A DNA stretch of 64,000 nucleotides from JBDOQU01 sp039839375 (lineage in GTDB: Bacteria; Pseudomonadota; Alphaproteobacteria; DSM-16000; Inquilinaceae). Under the pieces are notes generated by a model. It had not been told where the DNA came from and did not search any database. It saw only the letters and a program-made list of their open reading frames with translations. The stretch is taken from NCBI RefSeq assembly GCF_039839375.1, contig NZ_JBDOQU010000003.1, positions 280,289-344,288 of the forward strand, in the 5' to 3' direction. How positions within the stretch are numbered: the first letter of the stretch is position 1; each line of letters begins with the position of its first letter. Positions 51,256-59,744 of this stretch are shown here, in pieces. The position numbers were made by a program, and so were the translations under genes.

Positions 51256-51587
51256 TGGCCGCGCCCGACCGGGGCGACCTTGTTTGGATATCCTTCTCCC
51301 CGCAGGCCGGCCATGAGCAGGCCGGCCGCCGTCCCGCGCTGGTCCTGTCGCCCAGGGCCTATCACCGGAAGACGCCCTACTGCATCGTCTGCCCGATTAC
51401 CTCGCGGATCAGGGGCTACCCGTTCGAGGTTGCGCTGCCGGAAGGGCTGCCGGTCGCCGGCGCGGTGCTGGCCGACCAGGTGAAGAGCATCGACCGCCAT
51501 GCGCGCCGGATCGAGTTCGCGGGCAAGGCGCCTGCCGCCATCATGGAGGATGTGGCGGCGAAGCTGGCGGCGCTGCTTCCCTTATAA
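51255..51587 (+). CDS. mazF: MazF-like mRNA interferase toxin
   Basis: A 110-residue ribosome-independent endoribonuclease that cuts RNA at short motifs. Family marks are DRGDLVWISFSPQAGHEQAGRRPALVLSP at the N terminus, CPITSRIRGYPFEVALPEG in the core, and VLADQVKSIDRHARRIEFAG near the C terminus (ChpB-like). The conserved Arg and Thr/Ser of the catalytic centre are present (RRPALV, PITS). It is convergent with smc with 2 bp between the stops. Both toxin-antitoxin pairs in this window lie directly downstream of a family A repeat. Confidence 0.93.
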   Translation: MAAPDRGDLVWISFSPQAGHEQAGRRPALVLSPRAYHRKTPYCIVCPITSRIRGYPFEVALPEGLPVAGAVLADQVKSIDRHARRIEFAGKAPAAIMEDVAAKLAALLPL

Positions 51588-51589
51588 GA

Positions 51590-54500
51590 TCAAGCCAGCG
51601 CCAGGGAGGTCTGGCGCATGGTTTCGGCGCGCTGGAGGTCGACGGAGACGAGCTGGCTGACCCCGCGTTCGCGCATGGTGACGCCGTAGAGCCGGTCGAC
51701 CCTCGCCATCGTCATGCGATGGTGGGTGATGACCAGGAAGCGGGTGACCTCGTCGCGGACGAGCTGTTCCAGCATGGAGCAGAAACGGTCGACATTGGCG
51801 TCGTCCAGCGGCGCGTCGACCTCGTCCAGCACGCAGATCGGCGACGGGTTGGTGAGGAAGACGCCGAACAGGAGGGAAAGCGCGGTCAGCGCCTGCTCCC
51901 CGCCCGACAGCAGGGAAAGGTGCTGGAGCTTCTTGCCCGGCGGGCTGGCGAAGATCTCCAGCCCGGCGTTCAGCGGGTCTTCCGCATCGGTCAGCTTCAA
52001 CTCCGCCTGCCCGCCGCCGAACAGCTTCACGAACAGCTCCCGGAAATGACCGTCGACCACGTCGAAGGCGGCCAGGAGCCTTTCCCGCGCTTCCTTGTTC
52101 AGGCTGGCGATGCCCTGGCGCAGCCGGGCGATGGCGGCGACGAGGTCGTCGCGCTCCTGGATCATGGCGGCGATCTGCGTCTCAAGCTCCGTCGCCTCGA
52201 CCTCGGCGCGGAGGTTGACCGGCCCCATCCCCTCCCGTTCCCGGATCAGTCGCTCCAGACGGTCGGTATGCTCCTTCTCGTCGGGGAGGGGCGCTGTCGG
52301 GTCGATGCCGGCGATGGCGGCCGTCCGTTCCGGCGGGCAGTCCAGACGCTCGGCGATCCGGTCGCGCACGGCGTCGAGCGCGGTCATCGCCGCACGCACC
52401 TCCGCCTCGCCGCGCACCCTCGCCTCCCGCGCCTCGGCCAAAGCGGCCTCGGCCGATTTCAGCGCGCGACCGGCTTCGGAGAGCCGTGTTTCGGCGGCGG
52501 CAAGCGCATCGGCCGCGACGGAGCAGTTCTTCTCCGCCGCCTCGATCTCCTCGATCAGCCCTTCACGTTGCGCCGCCAGTTCGGCCGGACGACTCTCGAG
52601 CCCAGACAGCGTGCGGCGGGCCTCGTCGGCGCGGGACTGGAGTTCGCCGAGGCGGTCGGAGGTGCCGGCCGCGCGGTCGCGCCAGCTTTTCTCGTCCGTC
52701 TCGATCCCCCGCAGCCGGTTGCGCCGGCCGCCGGCCTCCCGCCGCAGGGTCTCCAGCGCGTTCCGCTTCTCGGCTTGGACGGCCCGCCGGTCGGCCAGCG
52801 CGGCGCGGCGGTCGGCGATGGCGGTGCGCTGGGCGGCCGTGTCGGGGAGGGCGGCGAGCGCGTCGGTCGCCTTTCCGAGATCGGCTTCGGCCGCCTTGCG
52901 GTCGGCGGCGATCCCGTCCAGCGATTCGATGAGGGCCGAAAGGCGGGAGCGGCGGCCGGAATCGGCCTGGGTCAGCTTCGCGTGCCGGTCGCGGGCGGCG
53001 TTGAGGCGGGAGAAGGCGTCCTGCATCGCCCTGCGGGTCGCCTGCTCGGCCTCCCTGGCTTCCGTCGCGCGCGCCTTCGCGCCGTCGCGGCGGGCGCGGG
53101 CGGCTTCGGTTTCCGCCGCCATGCGGTCCTTCTCCCGGCGCAGCCCCGCCAGCCGGTTGCGCTGCTCCAGCCTTGCGGCCGCGGCGCTGGGGCTGCCGGG
53201 GGCGGCGCGCAGCCCGTCCCAGCGCCAATGGCCGCCGTCGCGGGAGACGATCTGCTGGCCGGGCAGAAGCGACTCCGCCAGCCCTTCCGCTGTCGTGGAA
53301 TCGGTGGCGACGCCGATATGGGCGAGCCTACGGGCAAGCGCGGCCGGGGCCTTCACGCGGCCGGCCAGCGGCTCGGTTCCGTCCGGCAAGGCGGCCACAT
53401 TCTCGTAGGCCGGCGGGGAGGACCAGTGGATCTGCGCCGCCGGGTCGGCCGGAAGTTCGGAATCATCGCCCAGCGCCGCGCCGAACGCTGCCTCGTAGCC
53501 CGGCTCCACCGTCACCGAATCGATCAGCGGGGGATGGTCGCCCCGGTTGCCGCCGGCCAGGATGCCGGCCAGCGCTTCAGCCTCCGCCGTCAGCCGGGCG
53601 AGGGCGCTGTCGAGGGCGCGGAAACCTTCCTCGGCCTCAGTGCGCTCCGCCTCGGCCGCCTGCCGCGCGGTCTCGGCGGCCTCGGCGGCGGTCCGGGCCG
53701 TTTCCACCGCCCCTTCGGCCGCAATCGCCTCGGCCTCTGCCGCCGCGACATCGGCGCTTTCGGCTATCTCCTTCTCCAGCGCGGCGCGCTGGCGGTCGAT
53801 ATCCTCCTGCCGGCGGAGGAGGGCCTGGACCCGTGATTGAAGGTCCGTCGTCTCGCGCTGGCGGGACTGGCGCTCCGCCTCGTCGGCGGCGACCTTCTCC
53901 GTCAGGGCGGTCAGCTCGGAGTCCAGCGATTCGATCTCCGCCGTCGCGCCGGCCAGCGCGGATTCGGCCTTGGCCTCCCGCTCCTCCTCGCCGGCCTGGG
54001 CCTGGCCGATGCGGTCGCGTTCGCGGGCCAGCCGGTCCAGCGCCTCGGCCGCGTCGGCGGACAGGCCGCGTTCGCGCTTCAGGTCGCCCTCGATCTGCTC
54101 CAGCCGCCGGGACGTCTCCGCCTGGGCATCGCGGATGCGGCGTTCCTCCGCCTCCAGTCCTTCCCGGGCCACCGCCAGCCGCTGGAGCGCGGCCCCGGCG
54201 GCGGCTTCCTTCTCGCGCAGCGGCGGGACGGCGGCGGCGGCCTCCGCCTCCTCCGTCGTGGAGCCGCTGACGCCGAGCATCCGGTCGCGGACCGCCGCCT
54301 CGTTCTCCTCATAGGCGCGGCGGGCTTCGTCCAGCGCGGCCTGGGCAGCGCGCCAGCGGAGGTGGAGGACGATGGCCTCGGTCGCGCGGATGCGTTCGGA
54401 CAGGTTGCGGTAGCGGGCGGCCTGTCGCGCCTGCTTGCGCAGGCCCGCAAGCTGCGTCTCCATCGCGCCGATCACGTCCTCCAGCCGGACGAGATTGGCT

Positions 54501-55063
54501 TCGGCCGCCTTCAGCCGCAACTCGGCCTCATGCCGGCGGCTGTGCAGGCCGGTGATGCCGGCGGCCTCCTCCAGCAGCAGGCGGCGCTCGGTCGGCTTGG
54601 CGGCGATCAGCGCGCCGACGCGGCCCTGGCTGACCAGGGCTGCCGATCCGGCGCCGGAGCCATTGTCCTGGAACAGGATCTGGACGTCGCGGGCGCGCAC
54701 CGACTTGCCGTTGACCCGGTAGTCGGATCCCGCGCCGCGTTCGATCTTCCGCCTGATCTCCAGCGAATCGAAATGGTTGAAGATCGCGGGTGCGGTGCGG
54801 CGGCTGTTGTCGACCTCCAGCACCACCTCCGCCAGGTTGCGGGCCGGGCGGGCGGTGGTGCCGCCGAAGATGACGTCGTCCATCTCCGACCCGCGCATGC
54901 GCTTGGCGGAGGTCTCCCCCATCACCCAGCGCAGCGCCTCGACGAGGTTCGACTTGCCGCAGCCATTGGGGCCGACGATGCCCGTGATTCCCTGCTCGAT
55001 CACCAGTTCCGTCGGATCGACGAAGGATTTGAAGCCGGTGAGACGGAGCTTTGAGAACTTCAA
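51590..55063 (-). CDS. smc: chromosome segregation protein SMC
   Basis: Condensin ATPase organising the chromosome. The 1157 residues have the N-terminal head with Walker A GIVGPNGCGKSNLVEALRWVMGE (about 29-51), a coiled-coil arm, a hinge near 480-640 containing IDSVTVEPGYEAAFGAALGDD, the return coil, and the C-terminal head with the signature LSLLSGGEQALTALSLLFGVF and Walker B PICVLDEVDAPLDDANVDRF. Length is normal. Codon composition is uniform with its neighbours. It follows the DsbA-like gene on the same strand. Confidence 0.97.
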   Translation of the reverse strand: MKFSKLRLTGFKSFVDPTELVIEQGITGIVGPNGCGKSNLVEALRWVMGETSAKRMRGSEMDDVIFGGTTARPARNLAEVVLEVDNSRRTAPAIFNHFDSLEIRRKIERGAGSDYRVNGKSVRARDVQILFQDNGSGAGSAALVSQGRVGALIAAKPTERRLLLEEAAGITGLHSRRHEAELRLKAAEANLVRLEDVIGAMETQLAGLRKQARQAARYRNLSERIRATEAIVLHLRWRAAQAALDEARRAYEENEAAVRDRMLGVSGSTTEEAEAAAAVPPLREKEAAAGAALQRLAVAREGLEAEERRIRDAQAETSRRLEQIEGDLKRERGLSADAAEALDRLARERDRIGQAQAGEEEREAKAESALAGATAEIESLDSELTALTEKVAADEAERQSRQRETTDLQSRVQALLRRQEDIDRQRAALEKEIAESADVAAAEAEAIAAEGAVETARTAAEAAETARQAAEAERTEAEEGFRALDSALARLTAEAEALAGILAGGNRGDHPPLIDSVTVEPGYEAAFGAALGDDSELPADPAAQIHWSSPPAYENVAALPDGTEPLAGRVKAPAALARRLAHIGVATDSTTAEGLAESLLPGQQIVSRDGGHWRWDGLRAAPGSPSAAAARLEQRNRLAGLRREKDRMAAETEAARARRDGAKARATEAREAEQATRRAMQDAFSRLNAARDRHAKLTQADSGRRSRLSALIESLDGIAADRKAAEADLGKATDALAALPDTAAQRTAIADRRAALADRRAVQAEKRNALETLRREAGGRRNRLRGIETDEKSWRDRAAGTSDRLGELQSRADEARRTLSGLESRPAELAAQREGLIEEIEAAEKNCSVAADALAAAETRLSEAGRALKSAEAALAEAREARVRGEAEVRAAMTALDAVRDRIAERLDCPPERTAAIAGIDPTAPLPDEKEHTDRLERLIREREGMGPVNLRAEVEATELETQIAAMIQERDDLVAAIARLRQGIASLNKEARERLLAAFDVVDGHFRELFVKLFGGGQAELKLTDAEDPLNAGLEIFASPPGKKLQHLSLLSGGEQALTALSLLFGVFLTNPSPICVLDEVDAPLDDANVDRFCSMLEQLVRDEVTRFLVITHHRMTMARVDRLYGVTMRERGVSQLVSVDLQRAETMRQTSLALA

Positions 55064-55109
55064 GCGCGTCGGGCCCTCATGGTTGGCCGGGGGGACGGGA
55101 CTGGGACGG

Positions 55110-55877
55110 TCAGTCCGCCGCCGCCTCCTCGATCAGGGCGACGAAATCCTCCAGCGGCAACGCGCCGGCATGGGTCTCGCCCTCGATGACGAAGCTGGGG
55201 GTGGAGCTGATGTCGTACTGCGTGGCCCCGGCTTCCCGGAGCGCGACCAGCCGGTCGGCCATCTCCCGGTCGTCCAGGCAGGCATCGATCGTGGACTGCT
55301 CCAGCCCGGCCATCTGGCCGATCCGGCTCAGCGCCTCGCTCGGGTCCTCGGCCGTCGCCCATTGGCGCTGGGTGTCGAACAGCACGTTGACGACGTCGAA
55401 ATACTGGTCGTCCGGCACGCAGCGGGCCAGCAGACCGGCCTGCAGCGCCACGCCGTCCAGCGGGAAGTCGCGGAAGACGATCTTGAGCTGCCCGGTGTCG
55501 ACGAACCGCTCCTTCAGTTCCGGCAGCGTCTCGGTATGGAAGGCCGCGCAGTGCGGGCAGGTGAAGGAGGCGTACTCGATCATCGTCACCGGTGCTGAGG
55601 GATCGCCCAGCACGGCGTCGAAATCGGTGATGCCGGCGTCCCAGTTTTCGCCGGAGCCGCCGCCGGAACTTTCGTCGGTCGACGGGGCGTCCGCCGGCTG
55701 GGCGGCCGCATCGGTTGCGATCGGCGTCGGCTCGGATTCGCTCCGGCCGGTGAGAAAGTAAGCGCCGGCGCCGACCACGATGATCACCGCGACACCAACA
55801 AGTAGCGTGTTTCGACCCACTATAACGCTCCTATCCACAATATGTTGACTATATGCCCGGAGGCCTCGAAACCGCAA
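55110..55877 (-). CDS. DsbA-family thioredoxin-fold protein, membrane-anchored
   Basis: A 255-residue envelope thiol oxidoreductase. An N-terminal span (NTLLVGVAVIIVVGAGAYFL, about 23-42) anchors it; a Pro/Ser/Glu linker (about 47-78) leads to a thioredoxin fold with active site FTCPHC (CPHC), then a helical insert and the cis-Pro region STPSFVIEG. Disulfide formation or reduction in periplasmic proteins is expected. Starts inside the first 20 codons (GTG) are possible. The order mutY / dciA / this gene / smc recurs in alphaproteobacteria. Confidence 0.9.
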   Translation of the reverse strand: MRFRGLRAYSQHIVDRSVIVGRNTLLVGVAVIIVVGAGAYFLTGRSESEPTPIATDAAAQPADAPSTDESSGGGSGENWDAGITDFDAVLGDPSAPVTMIEYASFTCPHCAAFHTETLPELKERFVDTGQLKIVFRDFPLDGVALQAGLLARCVPDDQYFDVVNVLFDTQRQWATAEDPSEALSRIGQMAGLEQSTIDACLDDREMADRLVALREAGATQYDISSTPSFVIEGETHAGALPLEDFVALIEEAAAD

Positions 55878-55898
55878 GCGACCCCATGTCGTTCATCC

Positions 55899-56357
55899 CT
55901 ACCGCGACTTCTGGAAGATCGAACGGCCCAGCGAAGCCAATCTGGCGCGAAGATCGGGGTCGTCCACGCGACTCAACGCCGCTTCCAGGGAGGATTCGTC
56001 GGTCGGCGACAGCGGCCGGGGCGCGGCTTTGCGCTTCCGCGCCGGGGGCGGGGCCTGGATCAGCTTCAGCGCCTCTATCGCGCGATAGCCGAAATGGCCG
56101 TTGATCCGCTCCAGGATTCGCGGCTCGTCATGCTGGATTTCCAGCGCGTCGGCGGGGGCGGTGCGCAGGACCAGCGTGCCGCCGTCGCGCCGCCCGCGCG
56201 GAAAGCTCAGCCGCTCCGGCGCGGCGCGGCCGGCCAGATCGGCCCCGGCGATCGCCTCCCAATCGGTCAGCAGCGCGCCAAGCCCGGCATTCGCCTTGCC
56301 GAGAGAGCGGCGGGCGATCGGCTGGATCAGCGCGGCCAGCGTGCGCGGCCTGCTCAT
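55899..56357 (-). CDS. dciA: DciA-like (DUF721) protein
   Basis: A 152-residue protein of the DUF721 family. Members act as DciA, the ancestral loader of the DnaB replicative helicase. Seen: SRPRTLAALIQPIARRSLGKANAGLGALLTDWEAIAGADLA and the KH-like core RDGGTLVLRTAPADALEIQHDEPRILERINGHFGYRAIEALKLIQAPP. A charged C terminus (SPTDESSLEAALSRVDD) follows. ATG 56357 is preferred over 56369. It is divergent from mutY. The function is inferred from the family. Confidence 0.85.
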   Translation of the reverse strand: MSRPRTLAALIQPIARRSLGKANAGLGALLTDWEAIAGADLAGRAAPERLSFPRGRRDGGTLVLRTAPADALEIQHDEPRILERINGHFGYRAIEALKLIQAPPPARKRKAAPRPLSPTDESSLEAALSRVDDPDLRARLASLGRSIFQKSR

Positions 56358-56439
56358 CGCCGCCTCCAAAATCGCTCTGCCAATCGACCGGAGGCTCCGG
56401 GCGTAGTAGACATCGCCCCGTCATCCCGGTTCGAGCGCC

Positions 56440-57555
56440 ATGCCCGATTCATCCTCTTCCTCCCCAGATTCCTCCCCCGGCGCCGCCGACCTTCAGCGCC
56501 GTCTGCTCGACTGGTACGACCGCCACCGGCGGACGCTGCCCTGGCGCGCGCCGCCGGGCGGCCGGGCCGATCCCTACCATGTCTGGCTGTCGGAGATCAT
56601 GCTCCAACAGACGACGGTGGCGGCCGTCGGCGCCTATTTCCGCGACTTCGTCGCCCGCTGGCCGACCGTCCAGGACCTCGCCGACGCCGATCTCGACGAC
56701 GTGCTGCGCGCCTGGGCCGGCCTCGGCTACTACGCCCGGGCGCGGAACCTCCACAAATGCGCCCGCGTCGTCGCTCATGATCGCGGCGGCAGGTTTCCCG
56801 AAGATGAAGAGGAATTGAGGCGCCTTCCGGGCGTCGGGGATTATACCGCCGCCGCCGTCGCGGCGATCGCCTTCGATCGTCCGGCGGCGGTGATGGACGG
56901 CAATGTGGAGCGGGTGGTCGCCCGCCTCCATGCCGTCACCCAGCCGCTGCCGGACGCCAAACCGGCGCTGAAAGTCCTCACAAGCGCGCTCACGCCTGCC
57001 TACAGGCCGGGCGACCATGCCCAGGCGATGATGGATCTGGGAGCGACCATCTGCACGCCGAGGAAGCCGAAATGCATTCTCTGCCCATGGAGCGGCGGCT
57101 GCGCCGGCCGCCGCGCCGGGATCGAGGCGGGGCTGCCGGCGAAGCGTCCGAAGCCGGAGCGGCCGACCCGTCGCGCGGTGATCTTCTGGCTGGTCAACGG
57201 CAAGGGCGCGGTGCTGATCCGCCGCCGGCCGGAGAAGGGGCTGCTGGGCGGAATGATGGAGTTCCCCTCCGGCCCGTGGGAACCGCGCCCCGACCTGCCG
57301 GAGGTGGAGGCGGCGCTGGACTCAGCCCCGGCGCGCACGGCCTGGAAGGCGCTGCCCGGCATCGTCCGCCACACCTTCACGCATTTCCATCTGGAGATGC
57401 GGGTCGCCGTCGGCCGCGTCGGCTACGAACCGCCGCTCAACGGCCGCTGGGTCCCGGTCGACCAGCTGGGCGAGGAGGCGCTGCCGACCGTGATGGCGAA
57501 GGTGGCGCGCCATGTGATGGCTGCGGCGGGGCGTGGACCGGCGGGGTCACCATGA
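56440..57555 (+). CDS. mutY: A/G-specific adenine DNA glycosylase
   Basis: Removes adenine opposite 8-oxoguanine. The 371 residues contain the catalytic Glu motif LSEIMLQQTTVAAV (about 48-61), the helix-hairpin-helix LPGVGDYTAAAVAAIAFD with the catalytic Asp further on in VMDGNVERVVARL, the 4Fe-4S ligands CTPRKPKCILCPWSGGC and a C-terminal NUDIX-like domain (GLLGGMMEFPSGPWE, HTFTHFHLEM) recognising 8-oxoG. It is divergent from dciA, and is the last housekeeping gene before an AT-rich islet. Confidence 0.96.
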   Translation: MPDSSSSSPDSSPGAADLQRRLLDWYDRHRRTLPWRAPPGGRADPYHVWLSEIMLQQTTVAAVGAYFRDFVARWPTVQDLADADLDDVLRAWAGLGYYARARNLHKCARVVAHDRGGRFPEDEEELRRLPGVGDYTAAAVAAIAFDRPAAVMDGNVERVVARLHAVTQPLPDAKPALKVLTSALTPAYRPGDHAQAMMDLGATICTPRKPKCILCPWSGGCAGRRAGIEAGLPAKRPKPERPTRRAVIFWLVNGKGAVLIRRRPEKGLLGGMMEFPSGPWEPRPDLPEVEAALDSAPARTAWKALPGIVRHTFTHFHLEMRVAVGRVGYEPPLNGRWVPVDQLGEEALPTVMAKVARHVMAAAGRGPAGSP

Positions 57556-57710
57556 GAAGAGGTGAAGGCCGGCCTTCCCGCTGACAGGGTCGCTTTCGCC
57601 ATTCACTCCAGATCGATATCGATCGGCCTGTGGGACAGCGGAACTACGATTCGGAGGAGCGTTGCTGCCCGTCCAAGCCTGCAGGTAGGCTGCAACGGCG
57701 TGCCGACAGT

Positions 57711-57752
57711 TTAAACTTAGCTTAATGGCGGTTAATGGGGTGAGATTGACTC
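57711..57752 (+). promoter_or_regulatory. CtrA-like binding site plus GANTC upstream of the AT-rich orphan gene
   Basis: TTAA (57711-57714), 7 nt, then TTAA (57722-57725) is an exact CtrA full site (TTAA-N7-TTAA); another TTAA follows 6 nt later (57732-57735), and a GANTC (GACTC) site is at 57748-57752. A likely promoter lies downstream: TTGCAT (57788-57793), 17 nt, TATATT (57811-57816). The DNA here is locally AT-rich, which raises the chance of random TTAA. Confidence 0.5.
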
Positions 57753-57850
57753 TCGGAAAGCCTTGTTTCCAGATTAAGCTAAGCATATTGCATTCATTAG
57801 CTATTTAAATTATATTTTATGTATGAATGTGAAATTATATGGAGGAGGCA

Positions 57851-58264
57851 ATGAGAGTCGCCGCTTCAGGTTGGTCTAGACACATGGGCAGCAATCCCAT
57901 TTTTAACAAAAATTTGGAAAATTTAGTAATATGTGATGATGCCTGGGTCGCGGCCGCTAGCAGTTGGGATAATAACACCGCTTTTATCAATAGTGATAGA
58001 CTTGAAATATTTCATGGCCGCAAAATAAGATTAAATGGAGATTACAGAGTCAGAATAGAAATAGAGAAAGACGAAATAGCCTTTATTTTTAAAAAAATCT
58101 TTGGAGATAATCTGTCTCAAGAAATATTAGATCGTTTTGGATTGTCGGTTGATGAATCTGTTTTGGTATCTATGCTGGAGAAACGGACTTTCTCTGAAAT
58201 AGTAAGGCTGACAGGTGATAATCATCATTCCGAGACGGTAAATGGGCCTACTCCAATCACCTGA
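57851..58264 (+). CDS. orphan protein of unknown function in AT-rich islet
   Basis: A 137-residue product, far lower in GC than anything else in the window (AAA, ATA, TTT and AAT codons abound), a sign of transfer. ATG 57851 sits 5 nt after a strong GGAGG (57841-57845); the ATG at 57839 overlaps that site. The sequence reads MRVAASGWSRHMGSNPIF, with NNTAFINSDRLEIFHGRKIRL, RVRIEIEKDEIAFIFKKIFGDN and ESVLVSMLEKRTFSEIVRL. No signal peptide or membrane span is seen; mixed alpha/beta is likely. I recognise no family. It lies behind a CtrA-like site and before an MFS gene. Confidence 0.65.
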   Translation: MRVAASGWSRHMGSNPIFNKNLENLVICDDAWVAAASSWDNNTAFINSDRLEIFHGRKIRLNGDYRVRIEIEKDEIAFIFKKIFGDNLSQEILDRFGLSVDESVLVSMLEKRTFSEIVRLTGDNHHSETVNGPTPIT

Positions 58265-58354
58265 GCGGAGTGTGGTGGGATGGAGGTGCTTTTCCTTTCA
58301 GCACTCTCGTAAGGCGTTCGGTTCATTGCCAAGAACTTGTAATGAGCCATAAGC

Positions 58355-59611
58355 ATGTGGGCCGCGATAAGAACCTCATGGCCGCTCTTCTTCGGCATGT
58401 CCCTGCTGATGGTCGGCAACGGGCTGCTAGTGACGCTGCTGACCATCAGGGCGACGGAGCTGGGGTTCGGGGAGGCGGTGATCGGGCTGGTCCAGGCGGC
58501 CTATCCGGTGGGGACTCTGCTGGGATGCCTGGTCGCGCCCCGACTGGTCGCGCGGGTCGGCCATGTCCGGACCTTCGCGGCGCTCGCCTCCACCGCCAGC
58601 ACCGCGGCGCTGATCCATATGGTCACCGTCGATCCGTGGAGCTGGGGGGCGATGCGGATGCTGGCGGGGTTCTGCTTCGCCGGGCTCTATGTGGTCGCGG
58701 AAAGCTGGCTCAACGGGCGGGCGACCAACGACAGCCGGGCCAGCCTGCTGTCGATCTATTTCGTCATCCAGACCGGCGGGCTGGCGCTGGGGCAGACGCT
58801 GCTGAGATTCTCCAGCCCCGAAGGGATCGTGCTGTTCGTCGTGGTCTCGGTCCTGATCTCGATATCGCTGGTGCCGATCCTGGTCACCGCCGACGCCTCG
58901 CCTGCCTTCTCCGCGCCCGAATGGATCTCGATCGGCGGCCTCTTTCGCCTGTCGCCCATGGCGCTGTCGGGCGCTTTCCTCAACGGCGTCGCCCAGGGCG
59001 CGCTCTATATCGCGCTCGCCCTCTACGGCCAGGCGATCGGCCTGGCGGCCGGGCCGGTCGGCGCGCTGGTCGGCTTCGCGACGCTGGGCGGGATGCTGTT
59101 CCAGTTTCCCCTAGGGCGGCTTTCCGACCGTATCGACCGGCGGCTGGTCATCACCGTGGCGGCAGGGCTCGGCGTTCCGCTCTGCCTCGCGCTGGCGGTC
59201 TGGGGCGCGCCGGCGGGAAACCTCACCCCGCTCTATGCCGGCGTGGCGCTGCTGGGCGGGTTGACCCTGCCGATCTATTCGATCTGCGTCGCCCATATGA
59301 ACGACCATCTGAAGCCCGGCCAGATCGTGGCGGCCAGCGGCACGCTGGTCCTGGTGCTGGGGGCGGGGATCGTCTTCGGGCCGATCCTCGGTTCCCTCGC
59401 GGTCGGCCGGTTCGGGCCGGCGGGCCTCTTCCACCTGCTGGCGATCGTCCAGGGCCTCACCGCCGCGTCGGCGCTGCTGCGCCTGTGGCGCGGCAGGGCG
59501 CCGGCCGAACCGTCCGCGACGGCCGTCGCGATAAGCCATCAGGCGACGCCGGGCGCGGCGCTCCTGGGCTCCGACGCCTCCGCGGAGGACGGGATGACCG
59601 GTGAGGGTTGA
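58355..59611 (+). CDS. MFS transporter, YcaD-like
   Basis: A 418-residue inner-membrane protein with 12 spans. AYPVGTLLGCLVAPRLVARVGHVRTFAAL is the span 2-3 MFS motif; GLYVVAESWLNGRATNDSRASLLSIYFVIQTGGLALGQ in spans 5-6 is characteristic of the YcaD/major facilitator subgroup (AESWLN). FPLGRLSDRIDRRLVITV is the repeated motif in the second half. The C-terminal 45 residues are hydrophilic. Substrate unknown. It lies alone between the AT-rich gene and the chemoreceptor. Confidence 0.9.
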   Translation: MWAAIRTSWPLFFGMSLLMVGNGLLVTLLTIRATELGFGEAVIGLVQAAYPVGTLLGCLVAPRLVARVGHVRTFAALASTASTAALIHMVTVDPWSWGAMRMLAGFCFAGLYVVAESWLNGRATNDSRASLLSIYFVIQTGGLALGQTLLRFSSPEGIVLFVVVSVLISISLVPILVTADASPAFSAPEWISIGGLFRLSPMALSGAFLNGVAQGALYIALALYGQAIGLAAGPVGALVGFATLGGMLFQFPLGRLSDRIDRRLVITVAAGLGVPLCLALAVWGAPAGNLTPLYAGVALLGGLTLPIYSICVAHMNDHLKPGQIVAASGTLVLVLGAGIVFGPILGSLAVGRFGPAGLFHLLAIVQGLTAASALLRLWRGRAPAEPSATAVAISHQATPGAALLGSDASAEDGMTGEG

Positions 59612-59744
59612 GCCGCCCGTCCCTCTTCACAAAAGGTTCATGGGAGAGTCAGCGCCGAGTCACCGGTTTTCCCGATAAGCCCGTCCGGCGCCGCTCCCTC
59701 AAATCCCCGGGGCGTCCGCTTTCCAGGCAGGAGAGAGAGGGCAG

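Noticed and set aside
51719..53836. 705-codon open frame on the plus strand opposite smc
   Set aside because: Shadow of the SMC coiled coil; no recognisable domain and no ribosome site.
57547..57786. 79-codon minus-strand frame after mutY
   Set aside because: No ribosome site or recognisable motif; it overlaps the CtrA-like control region.
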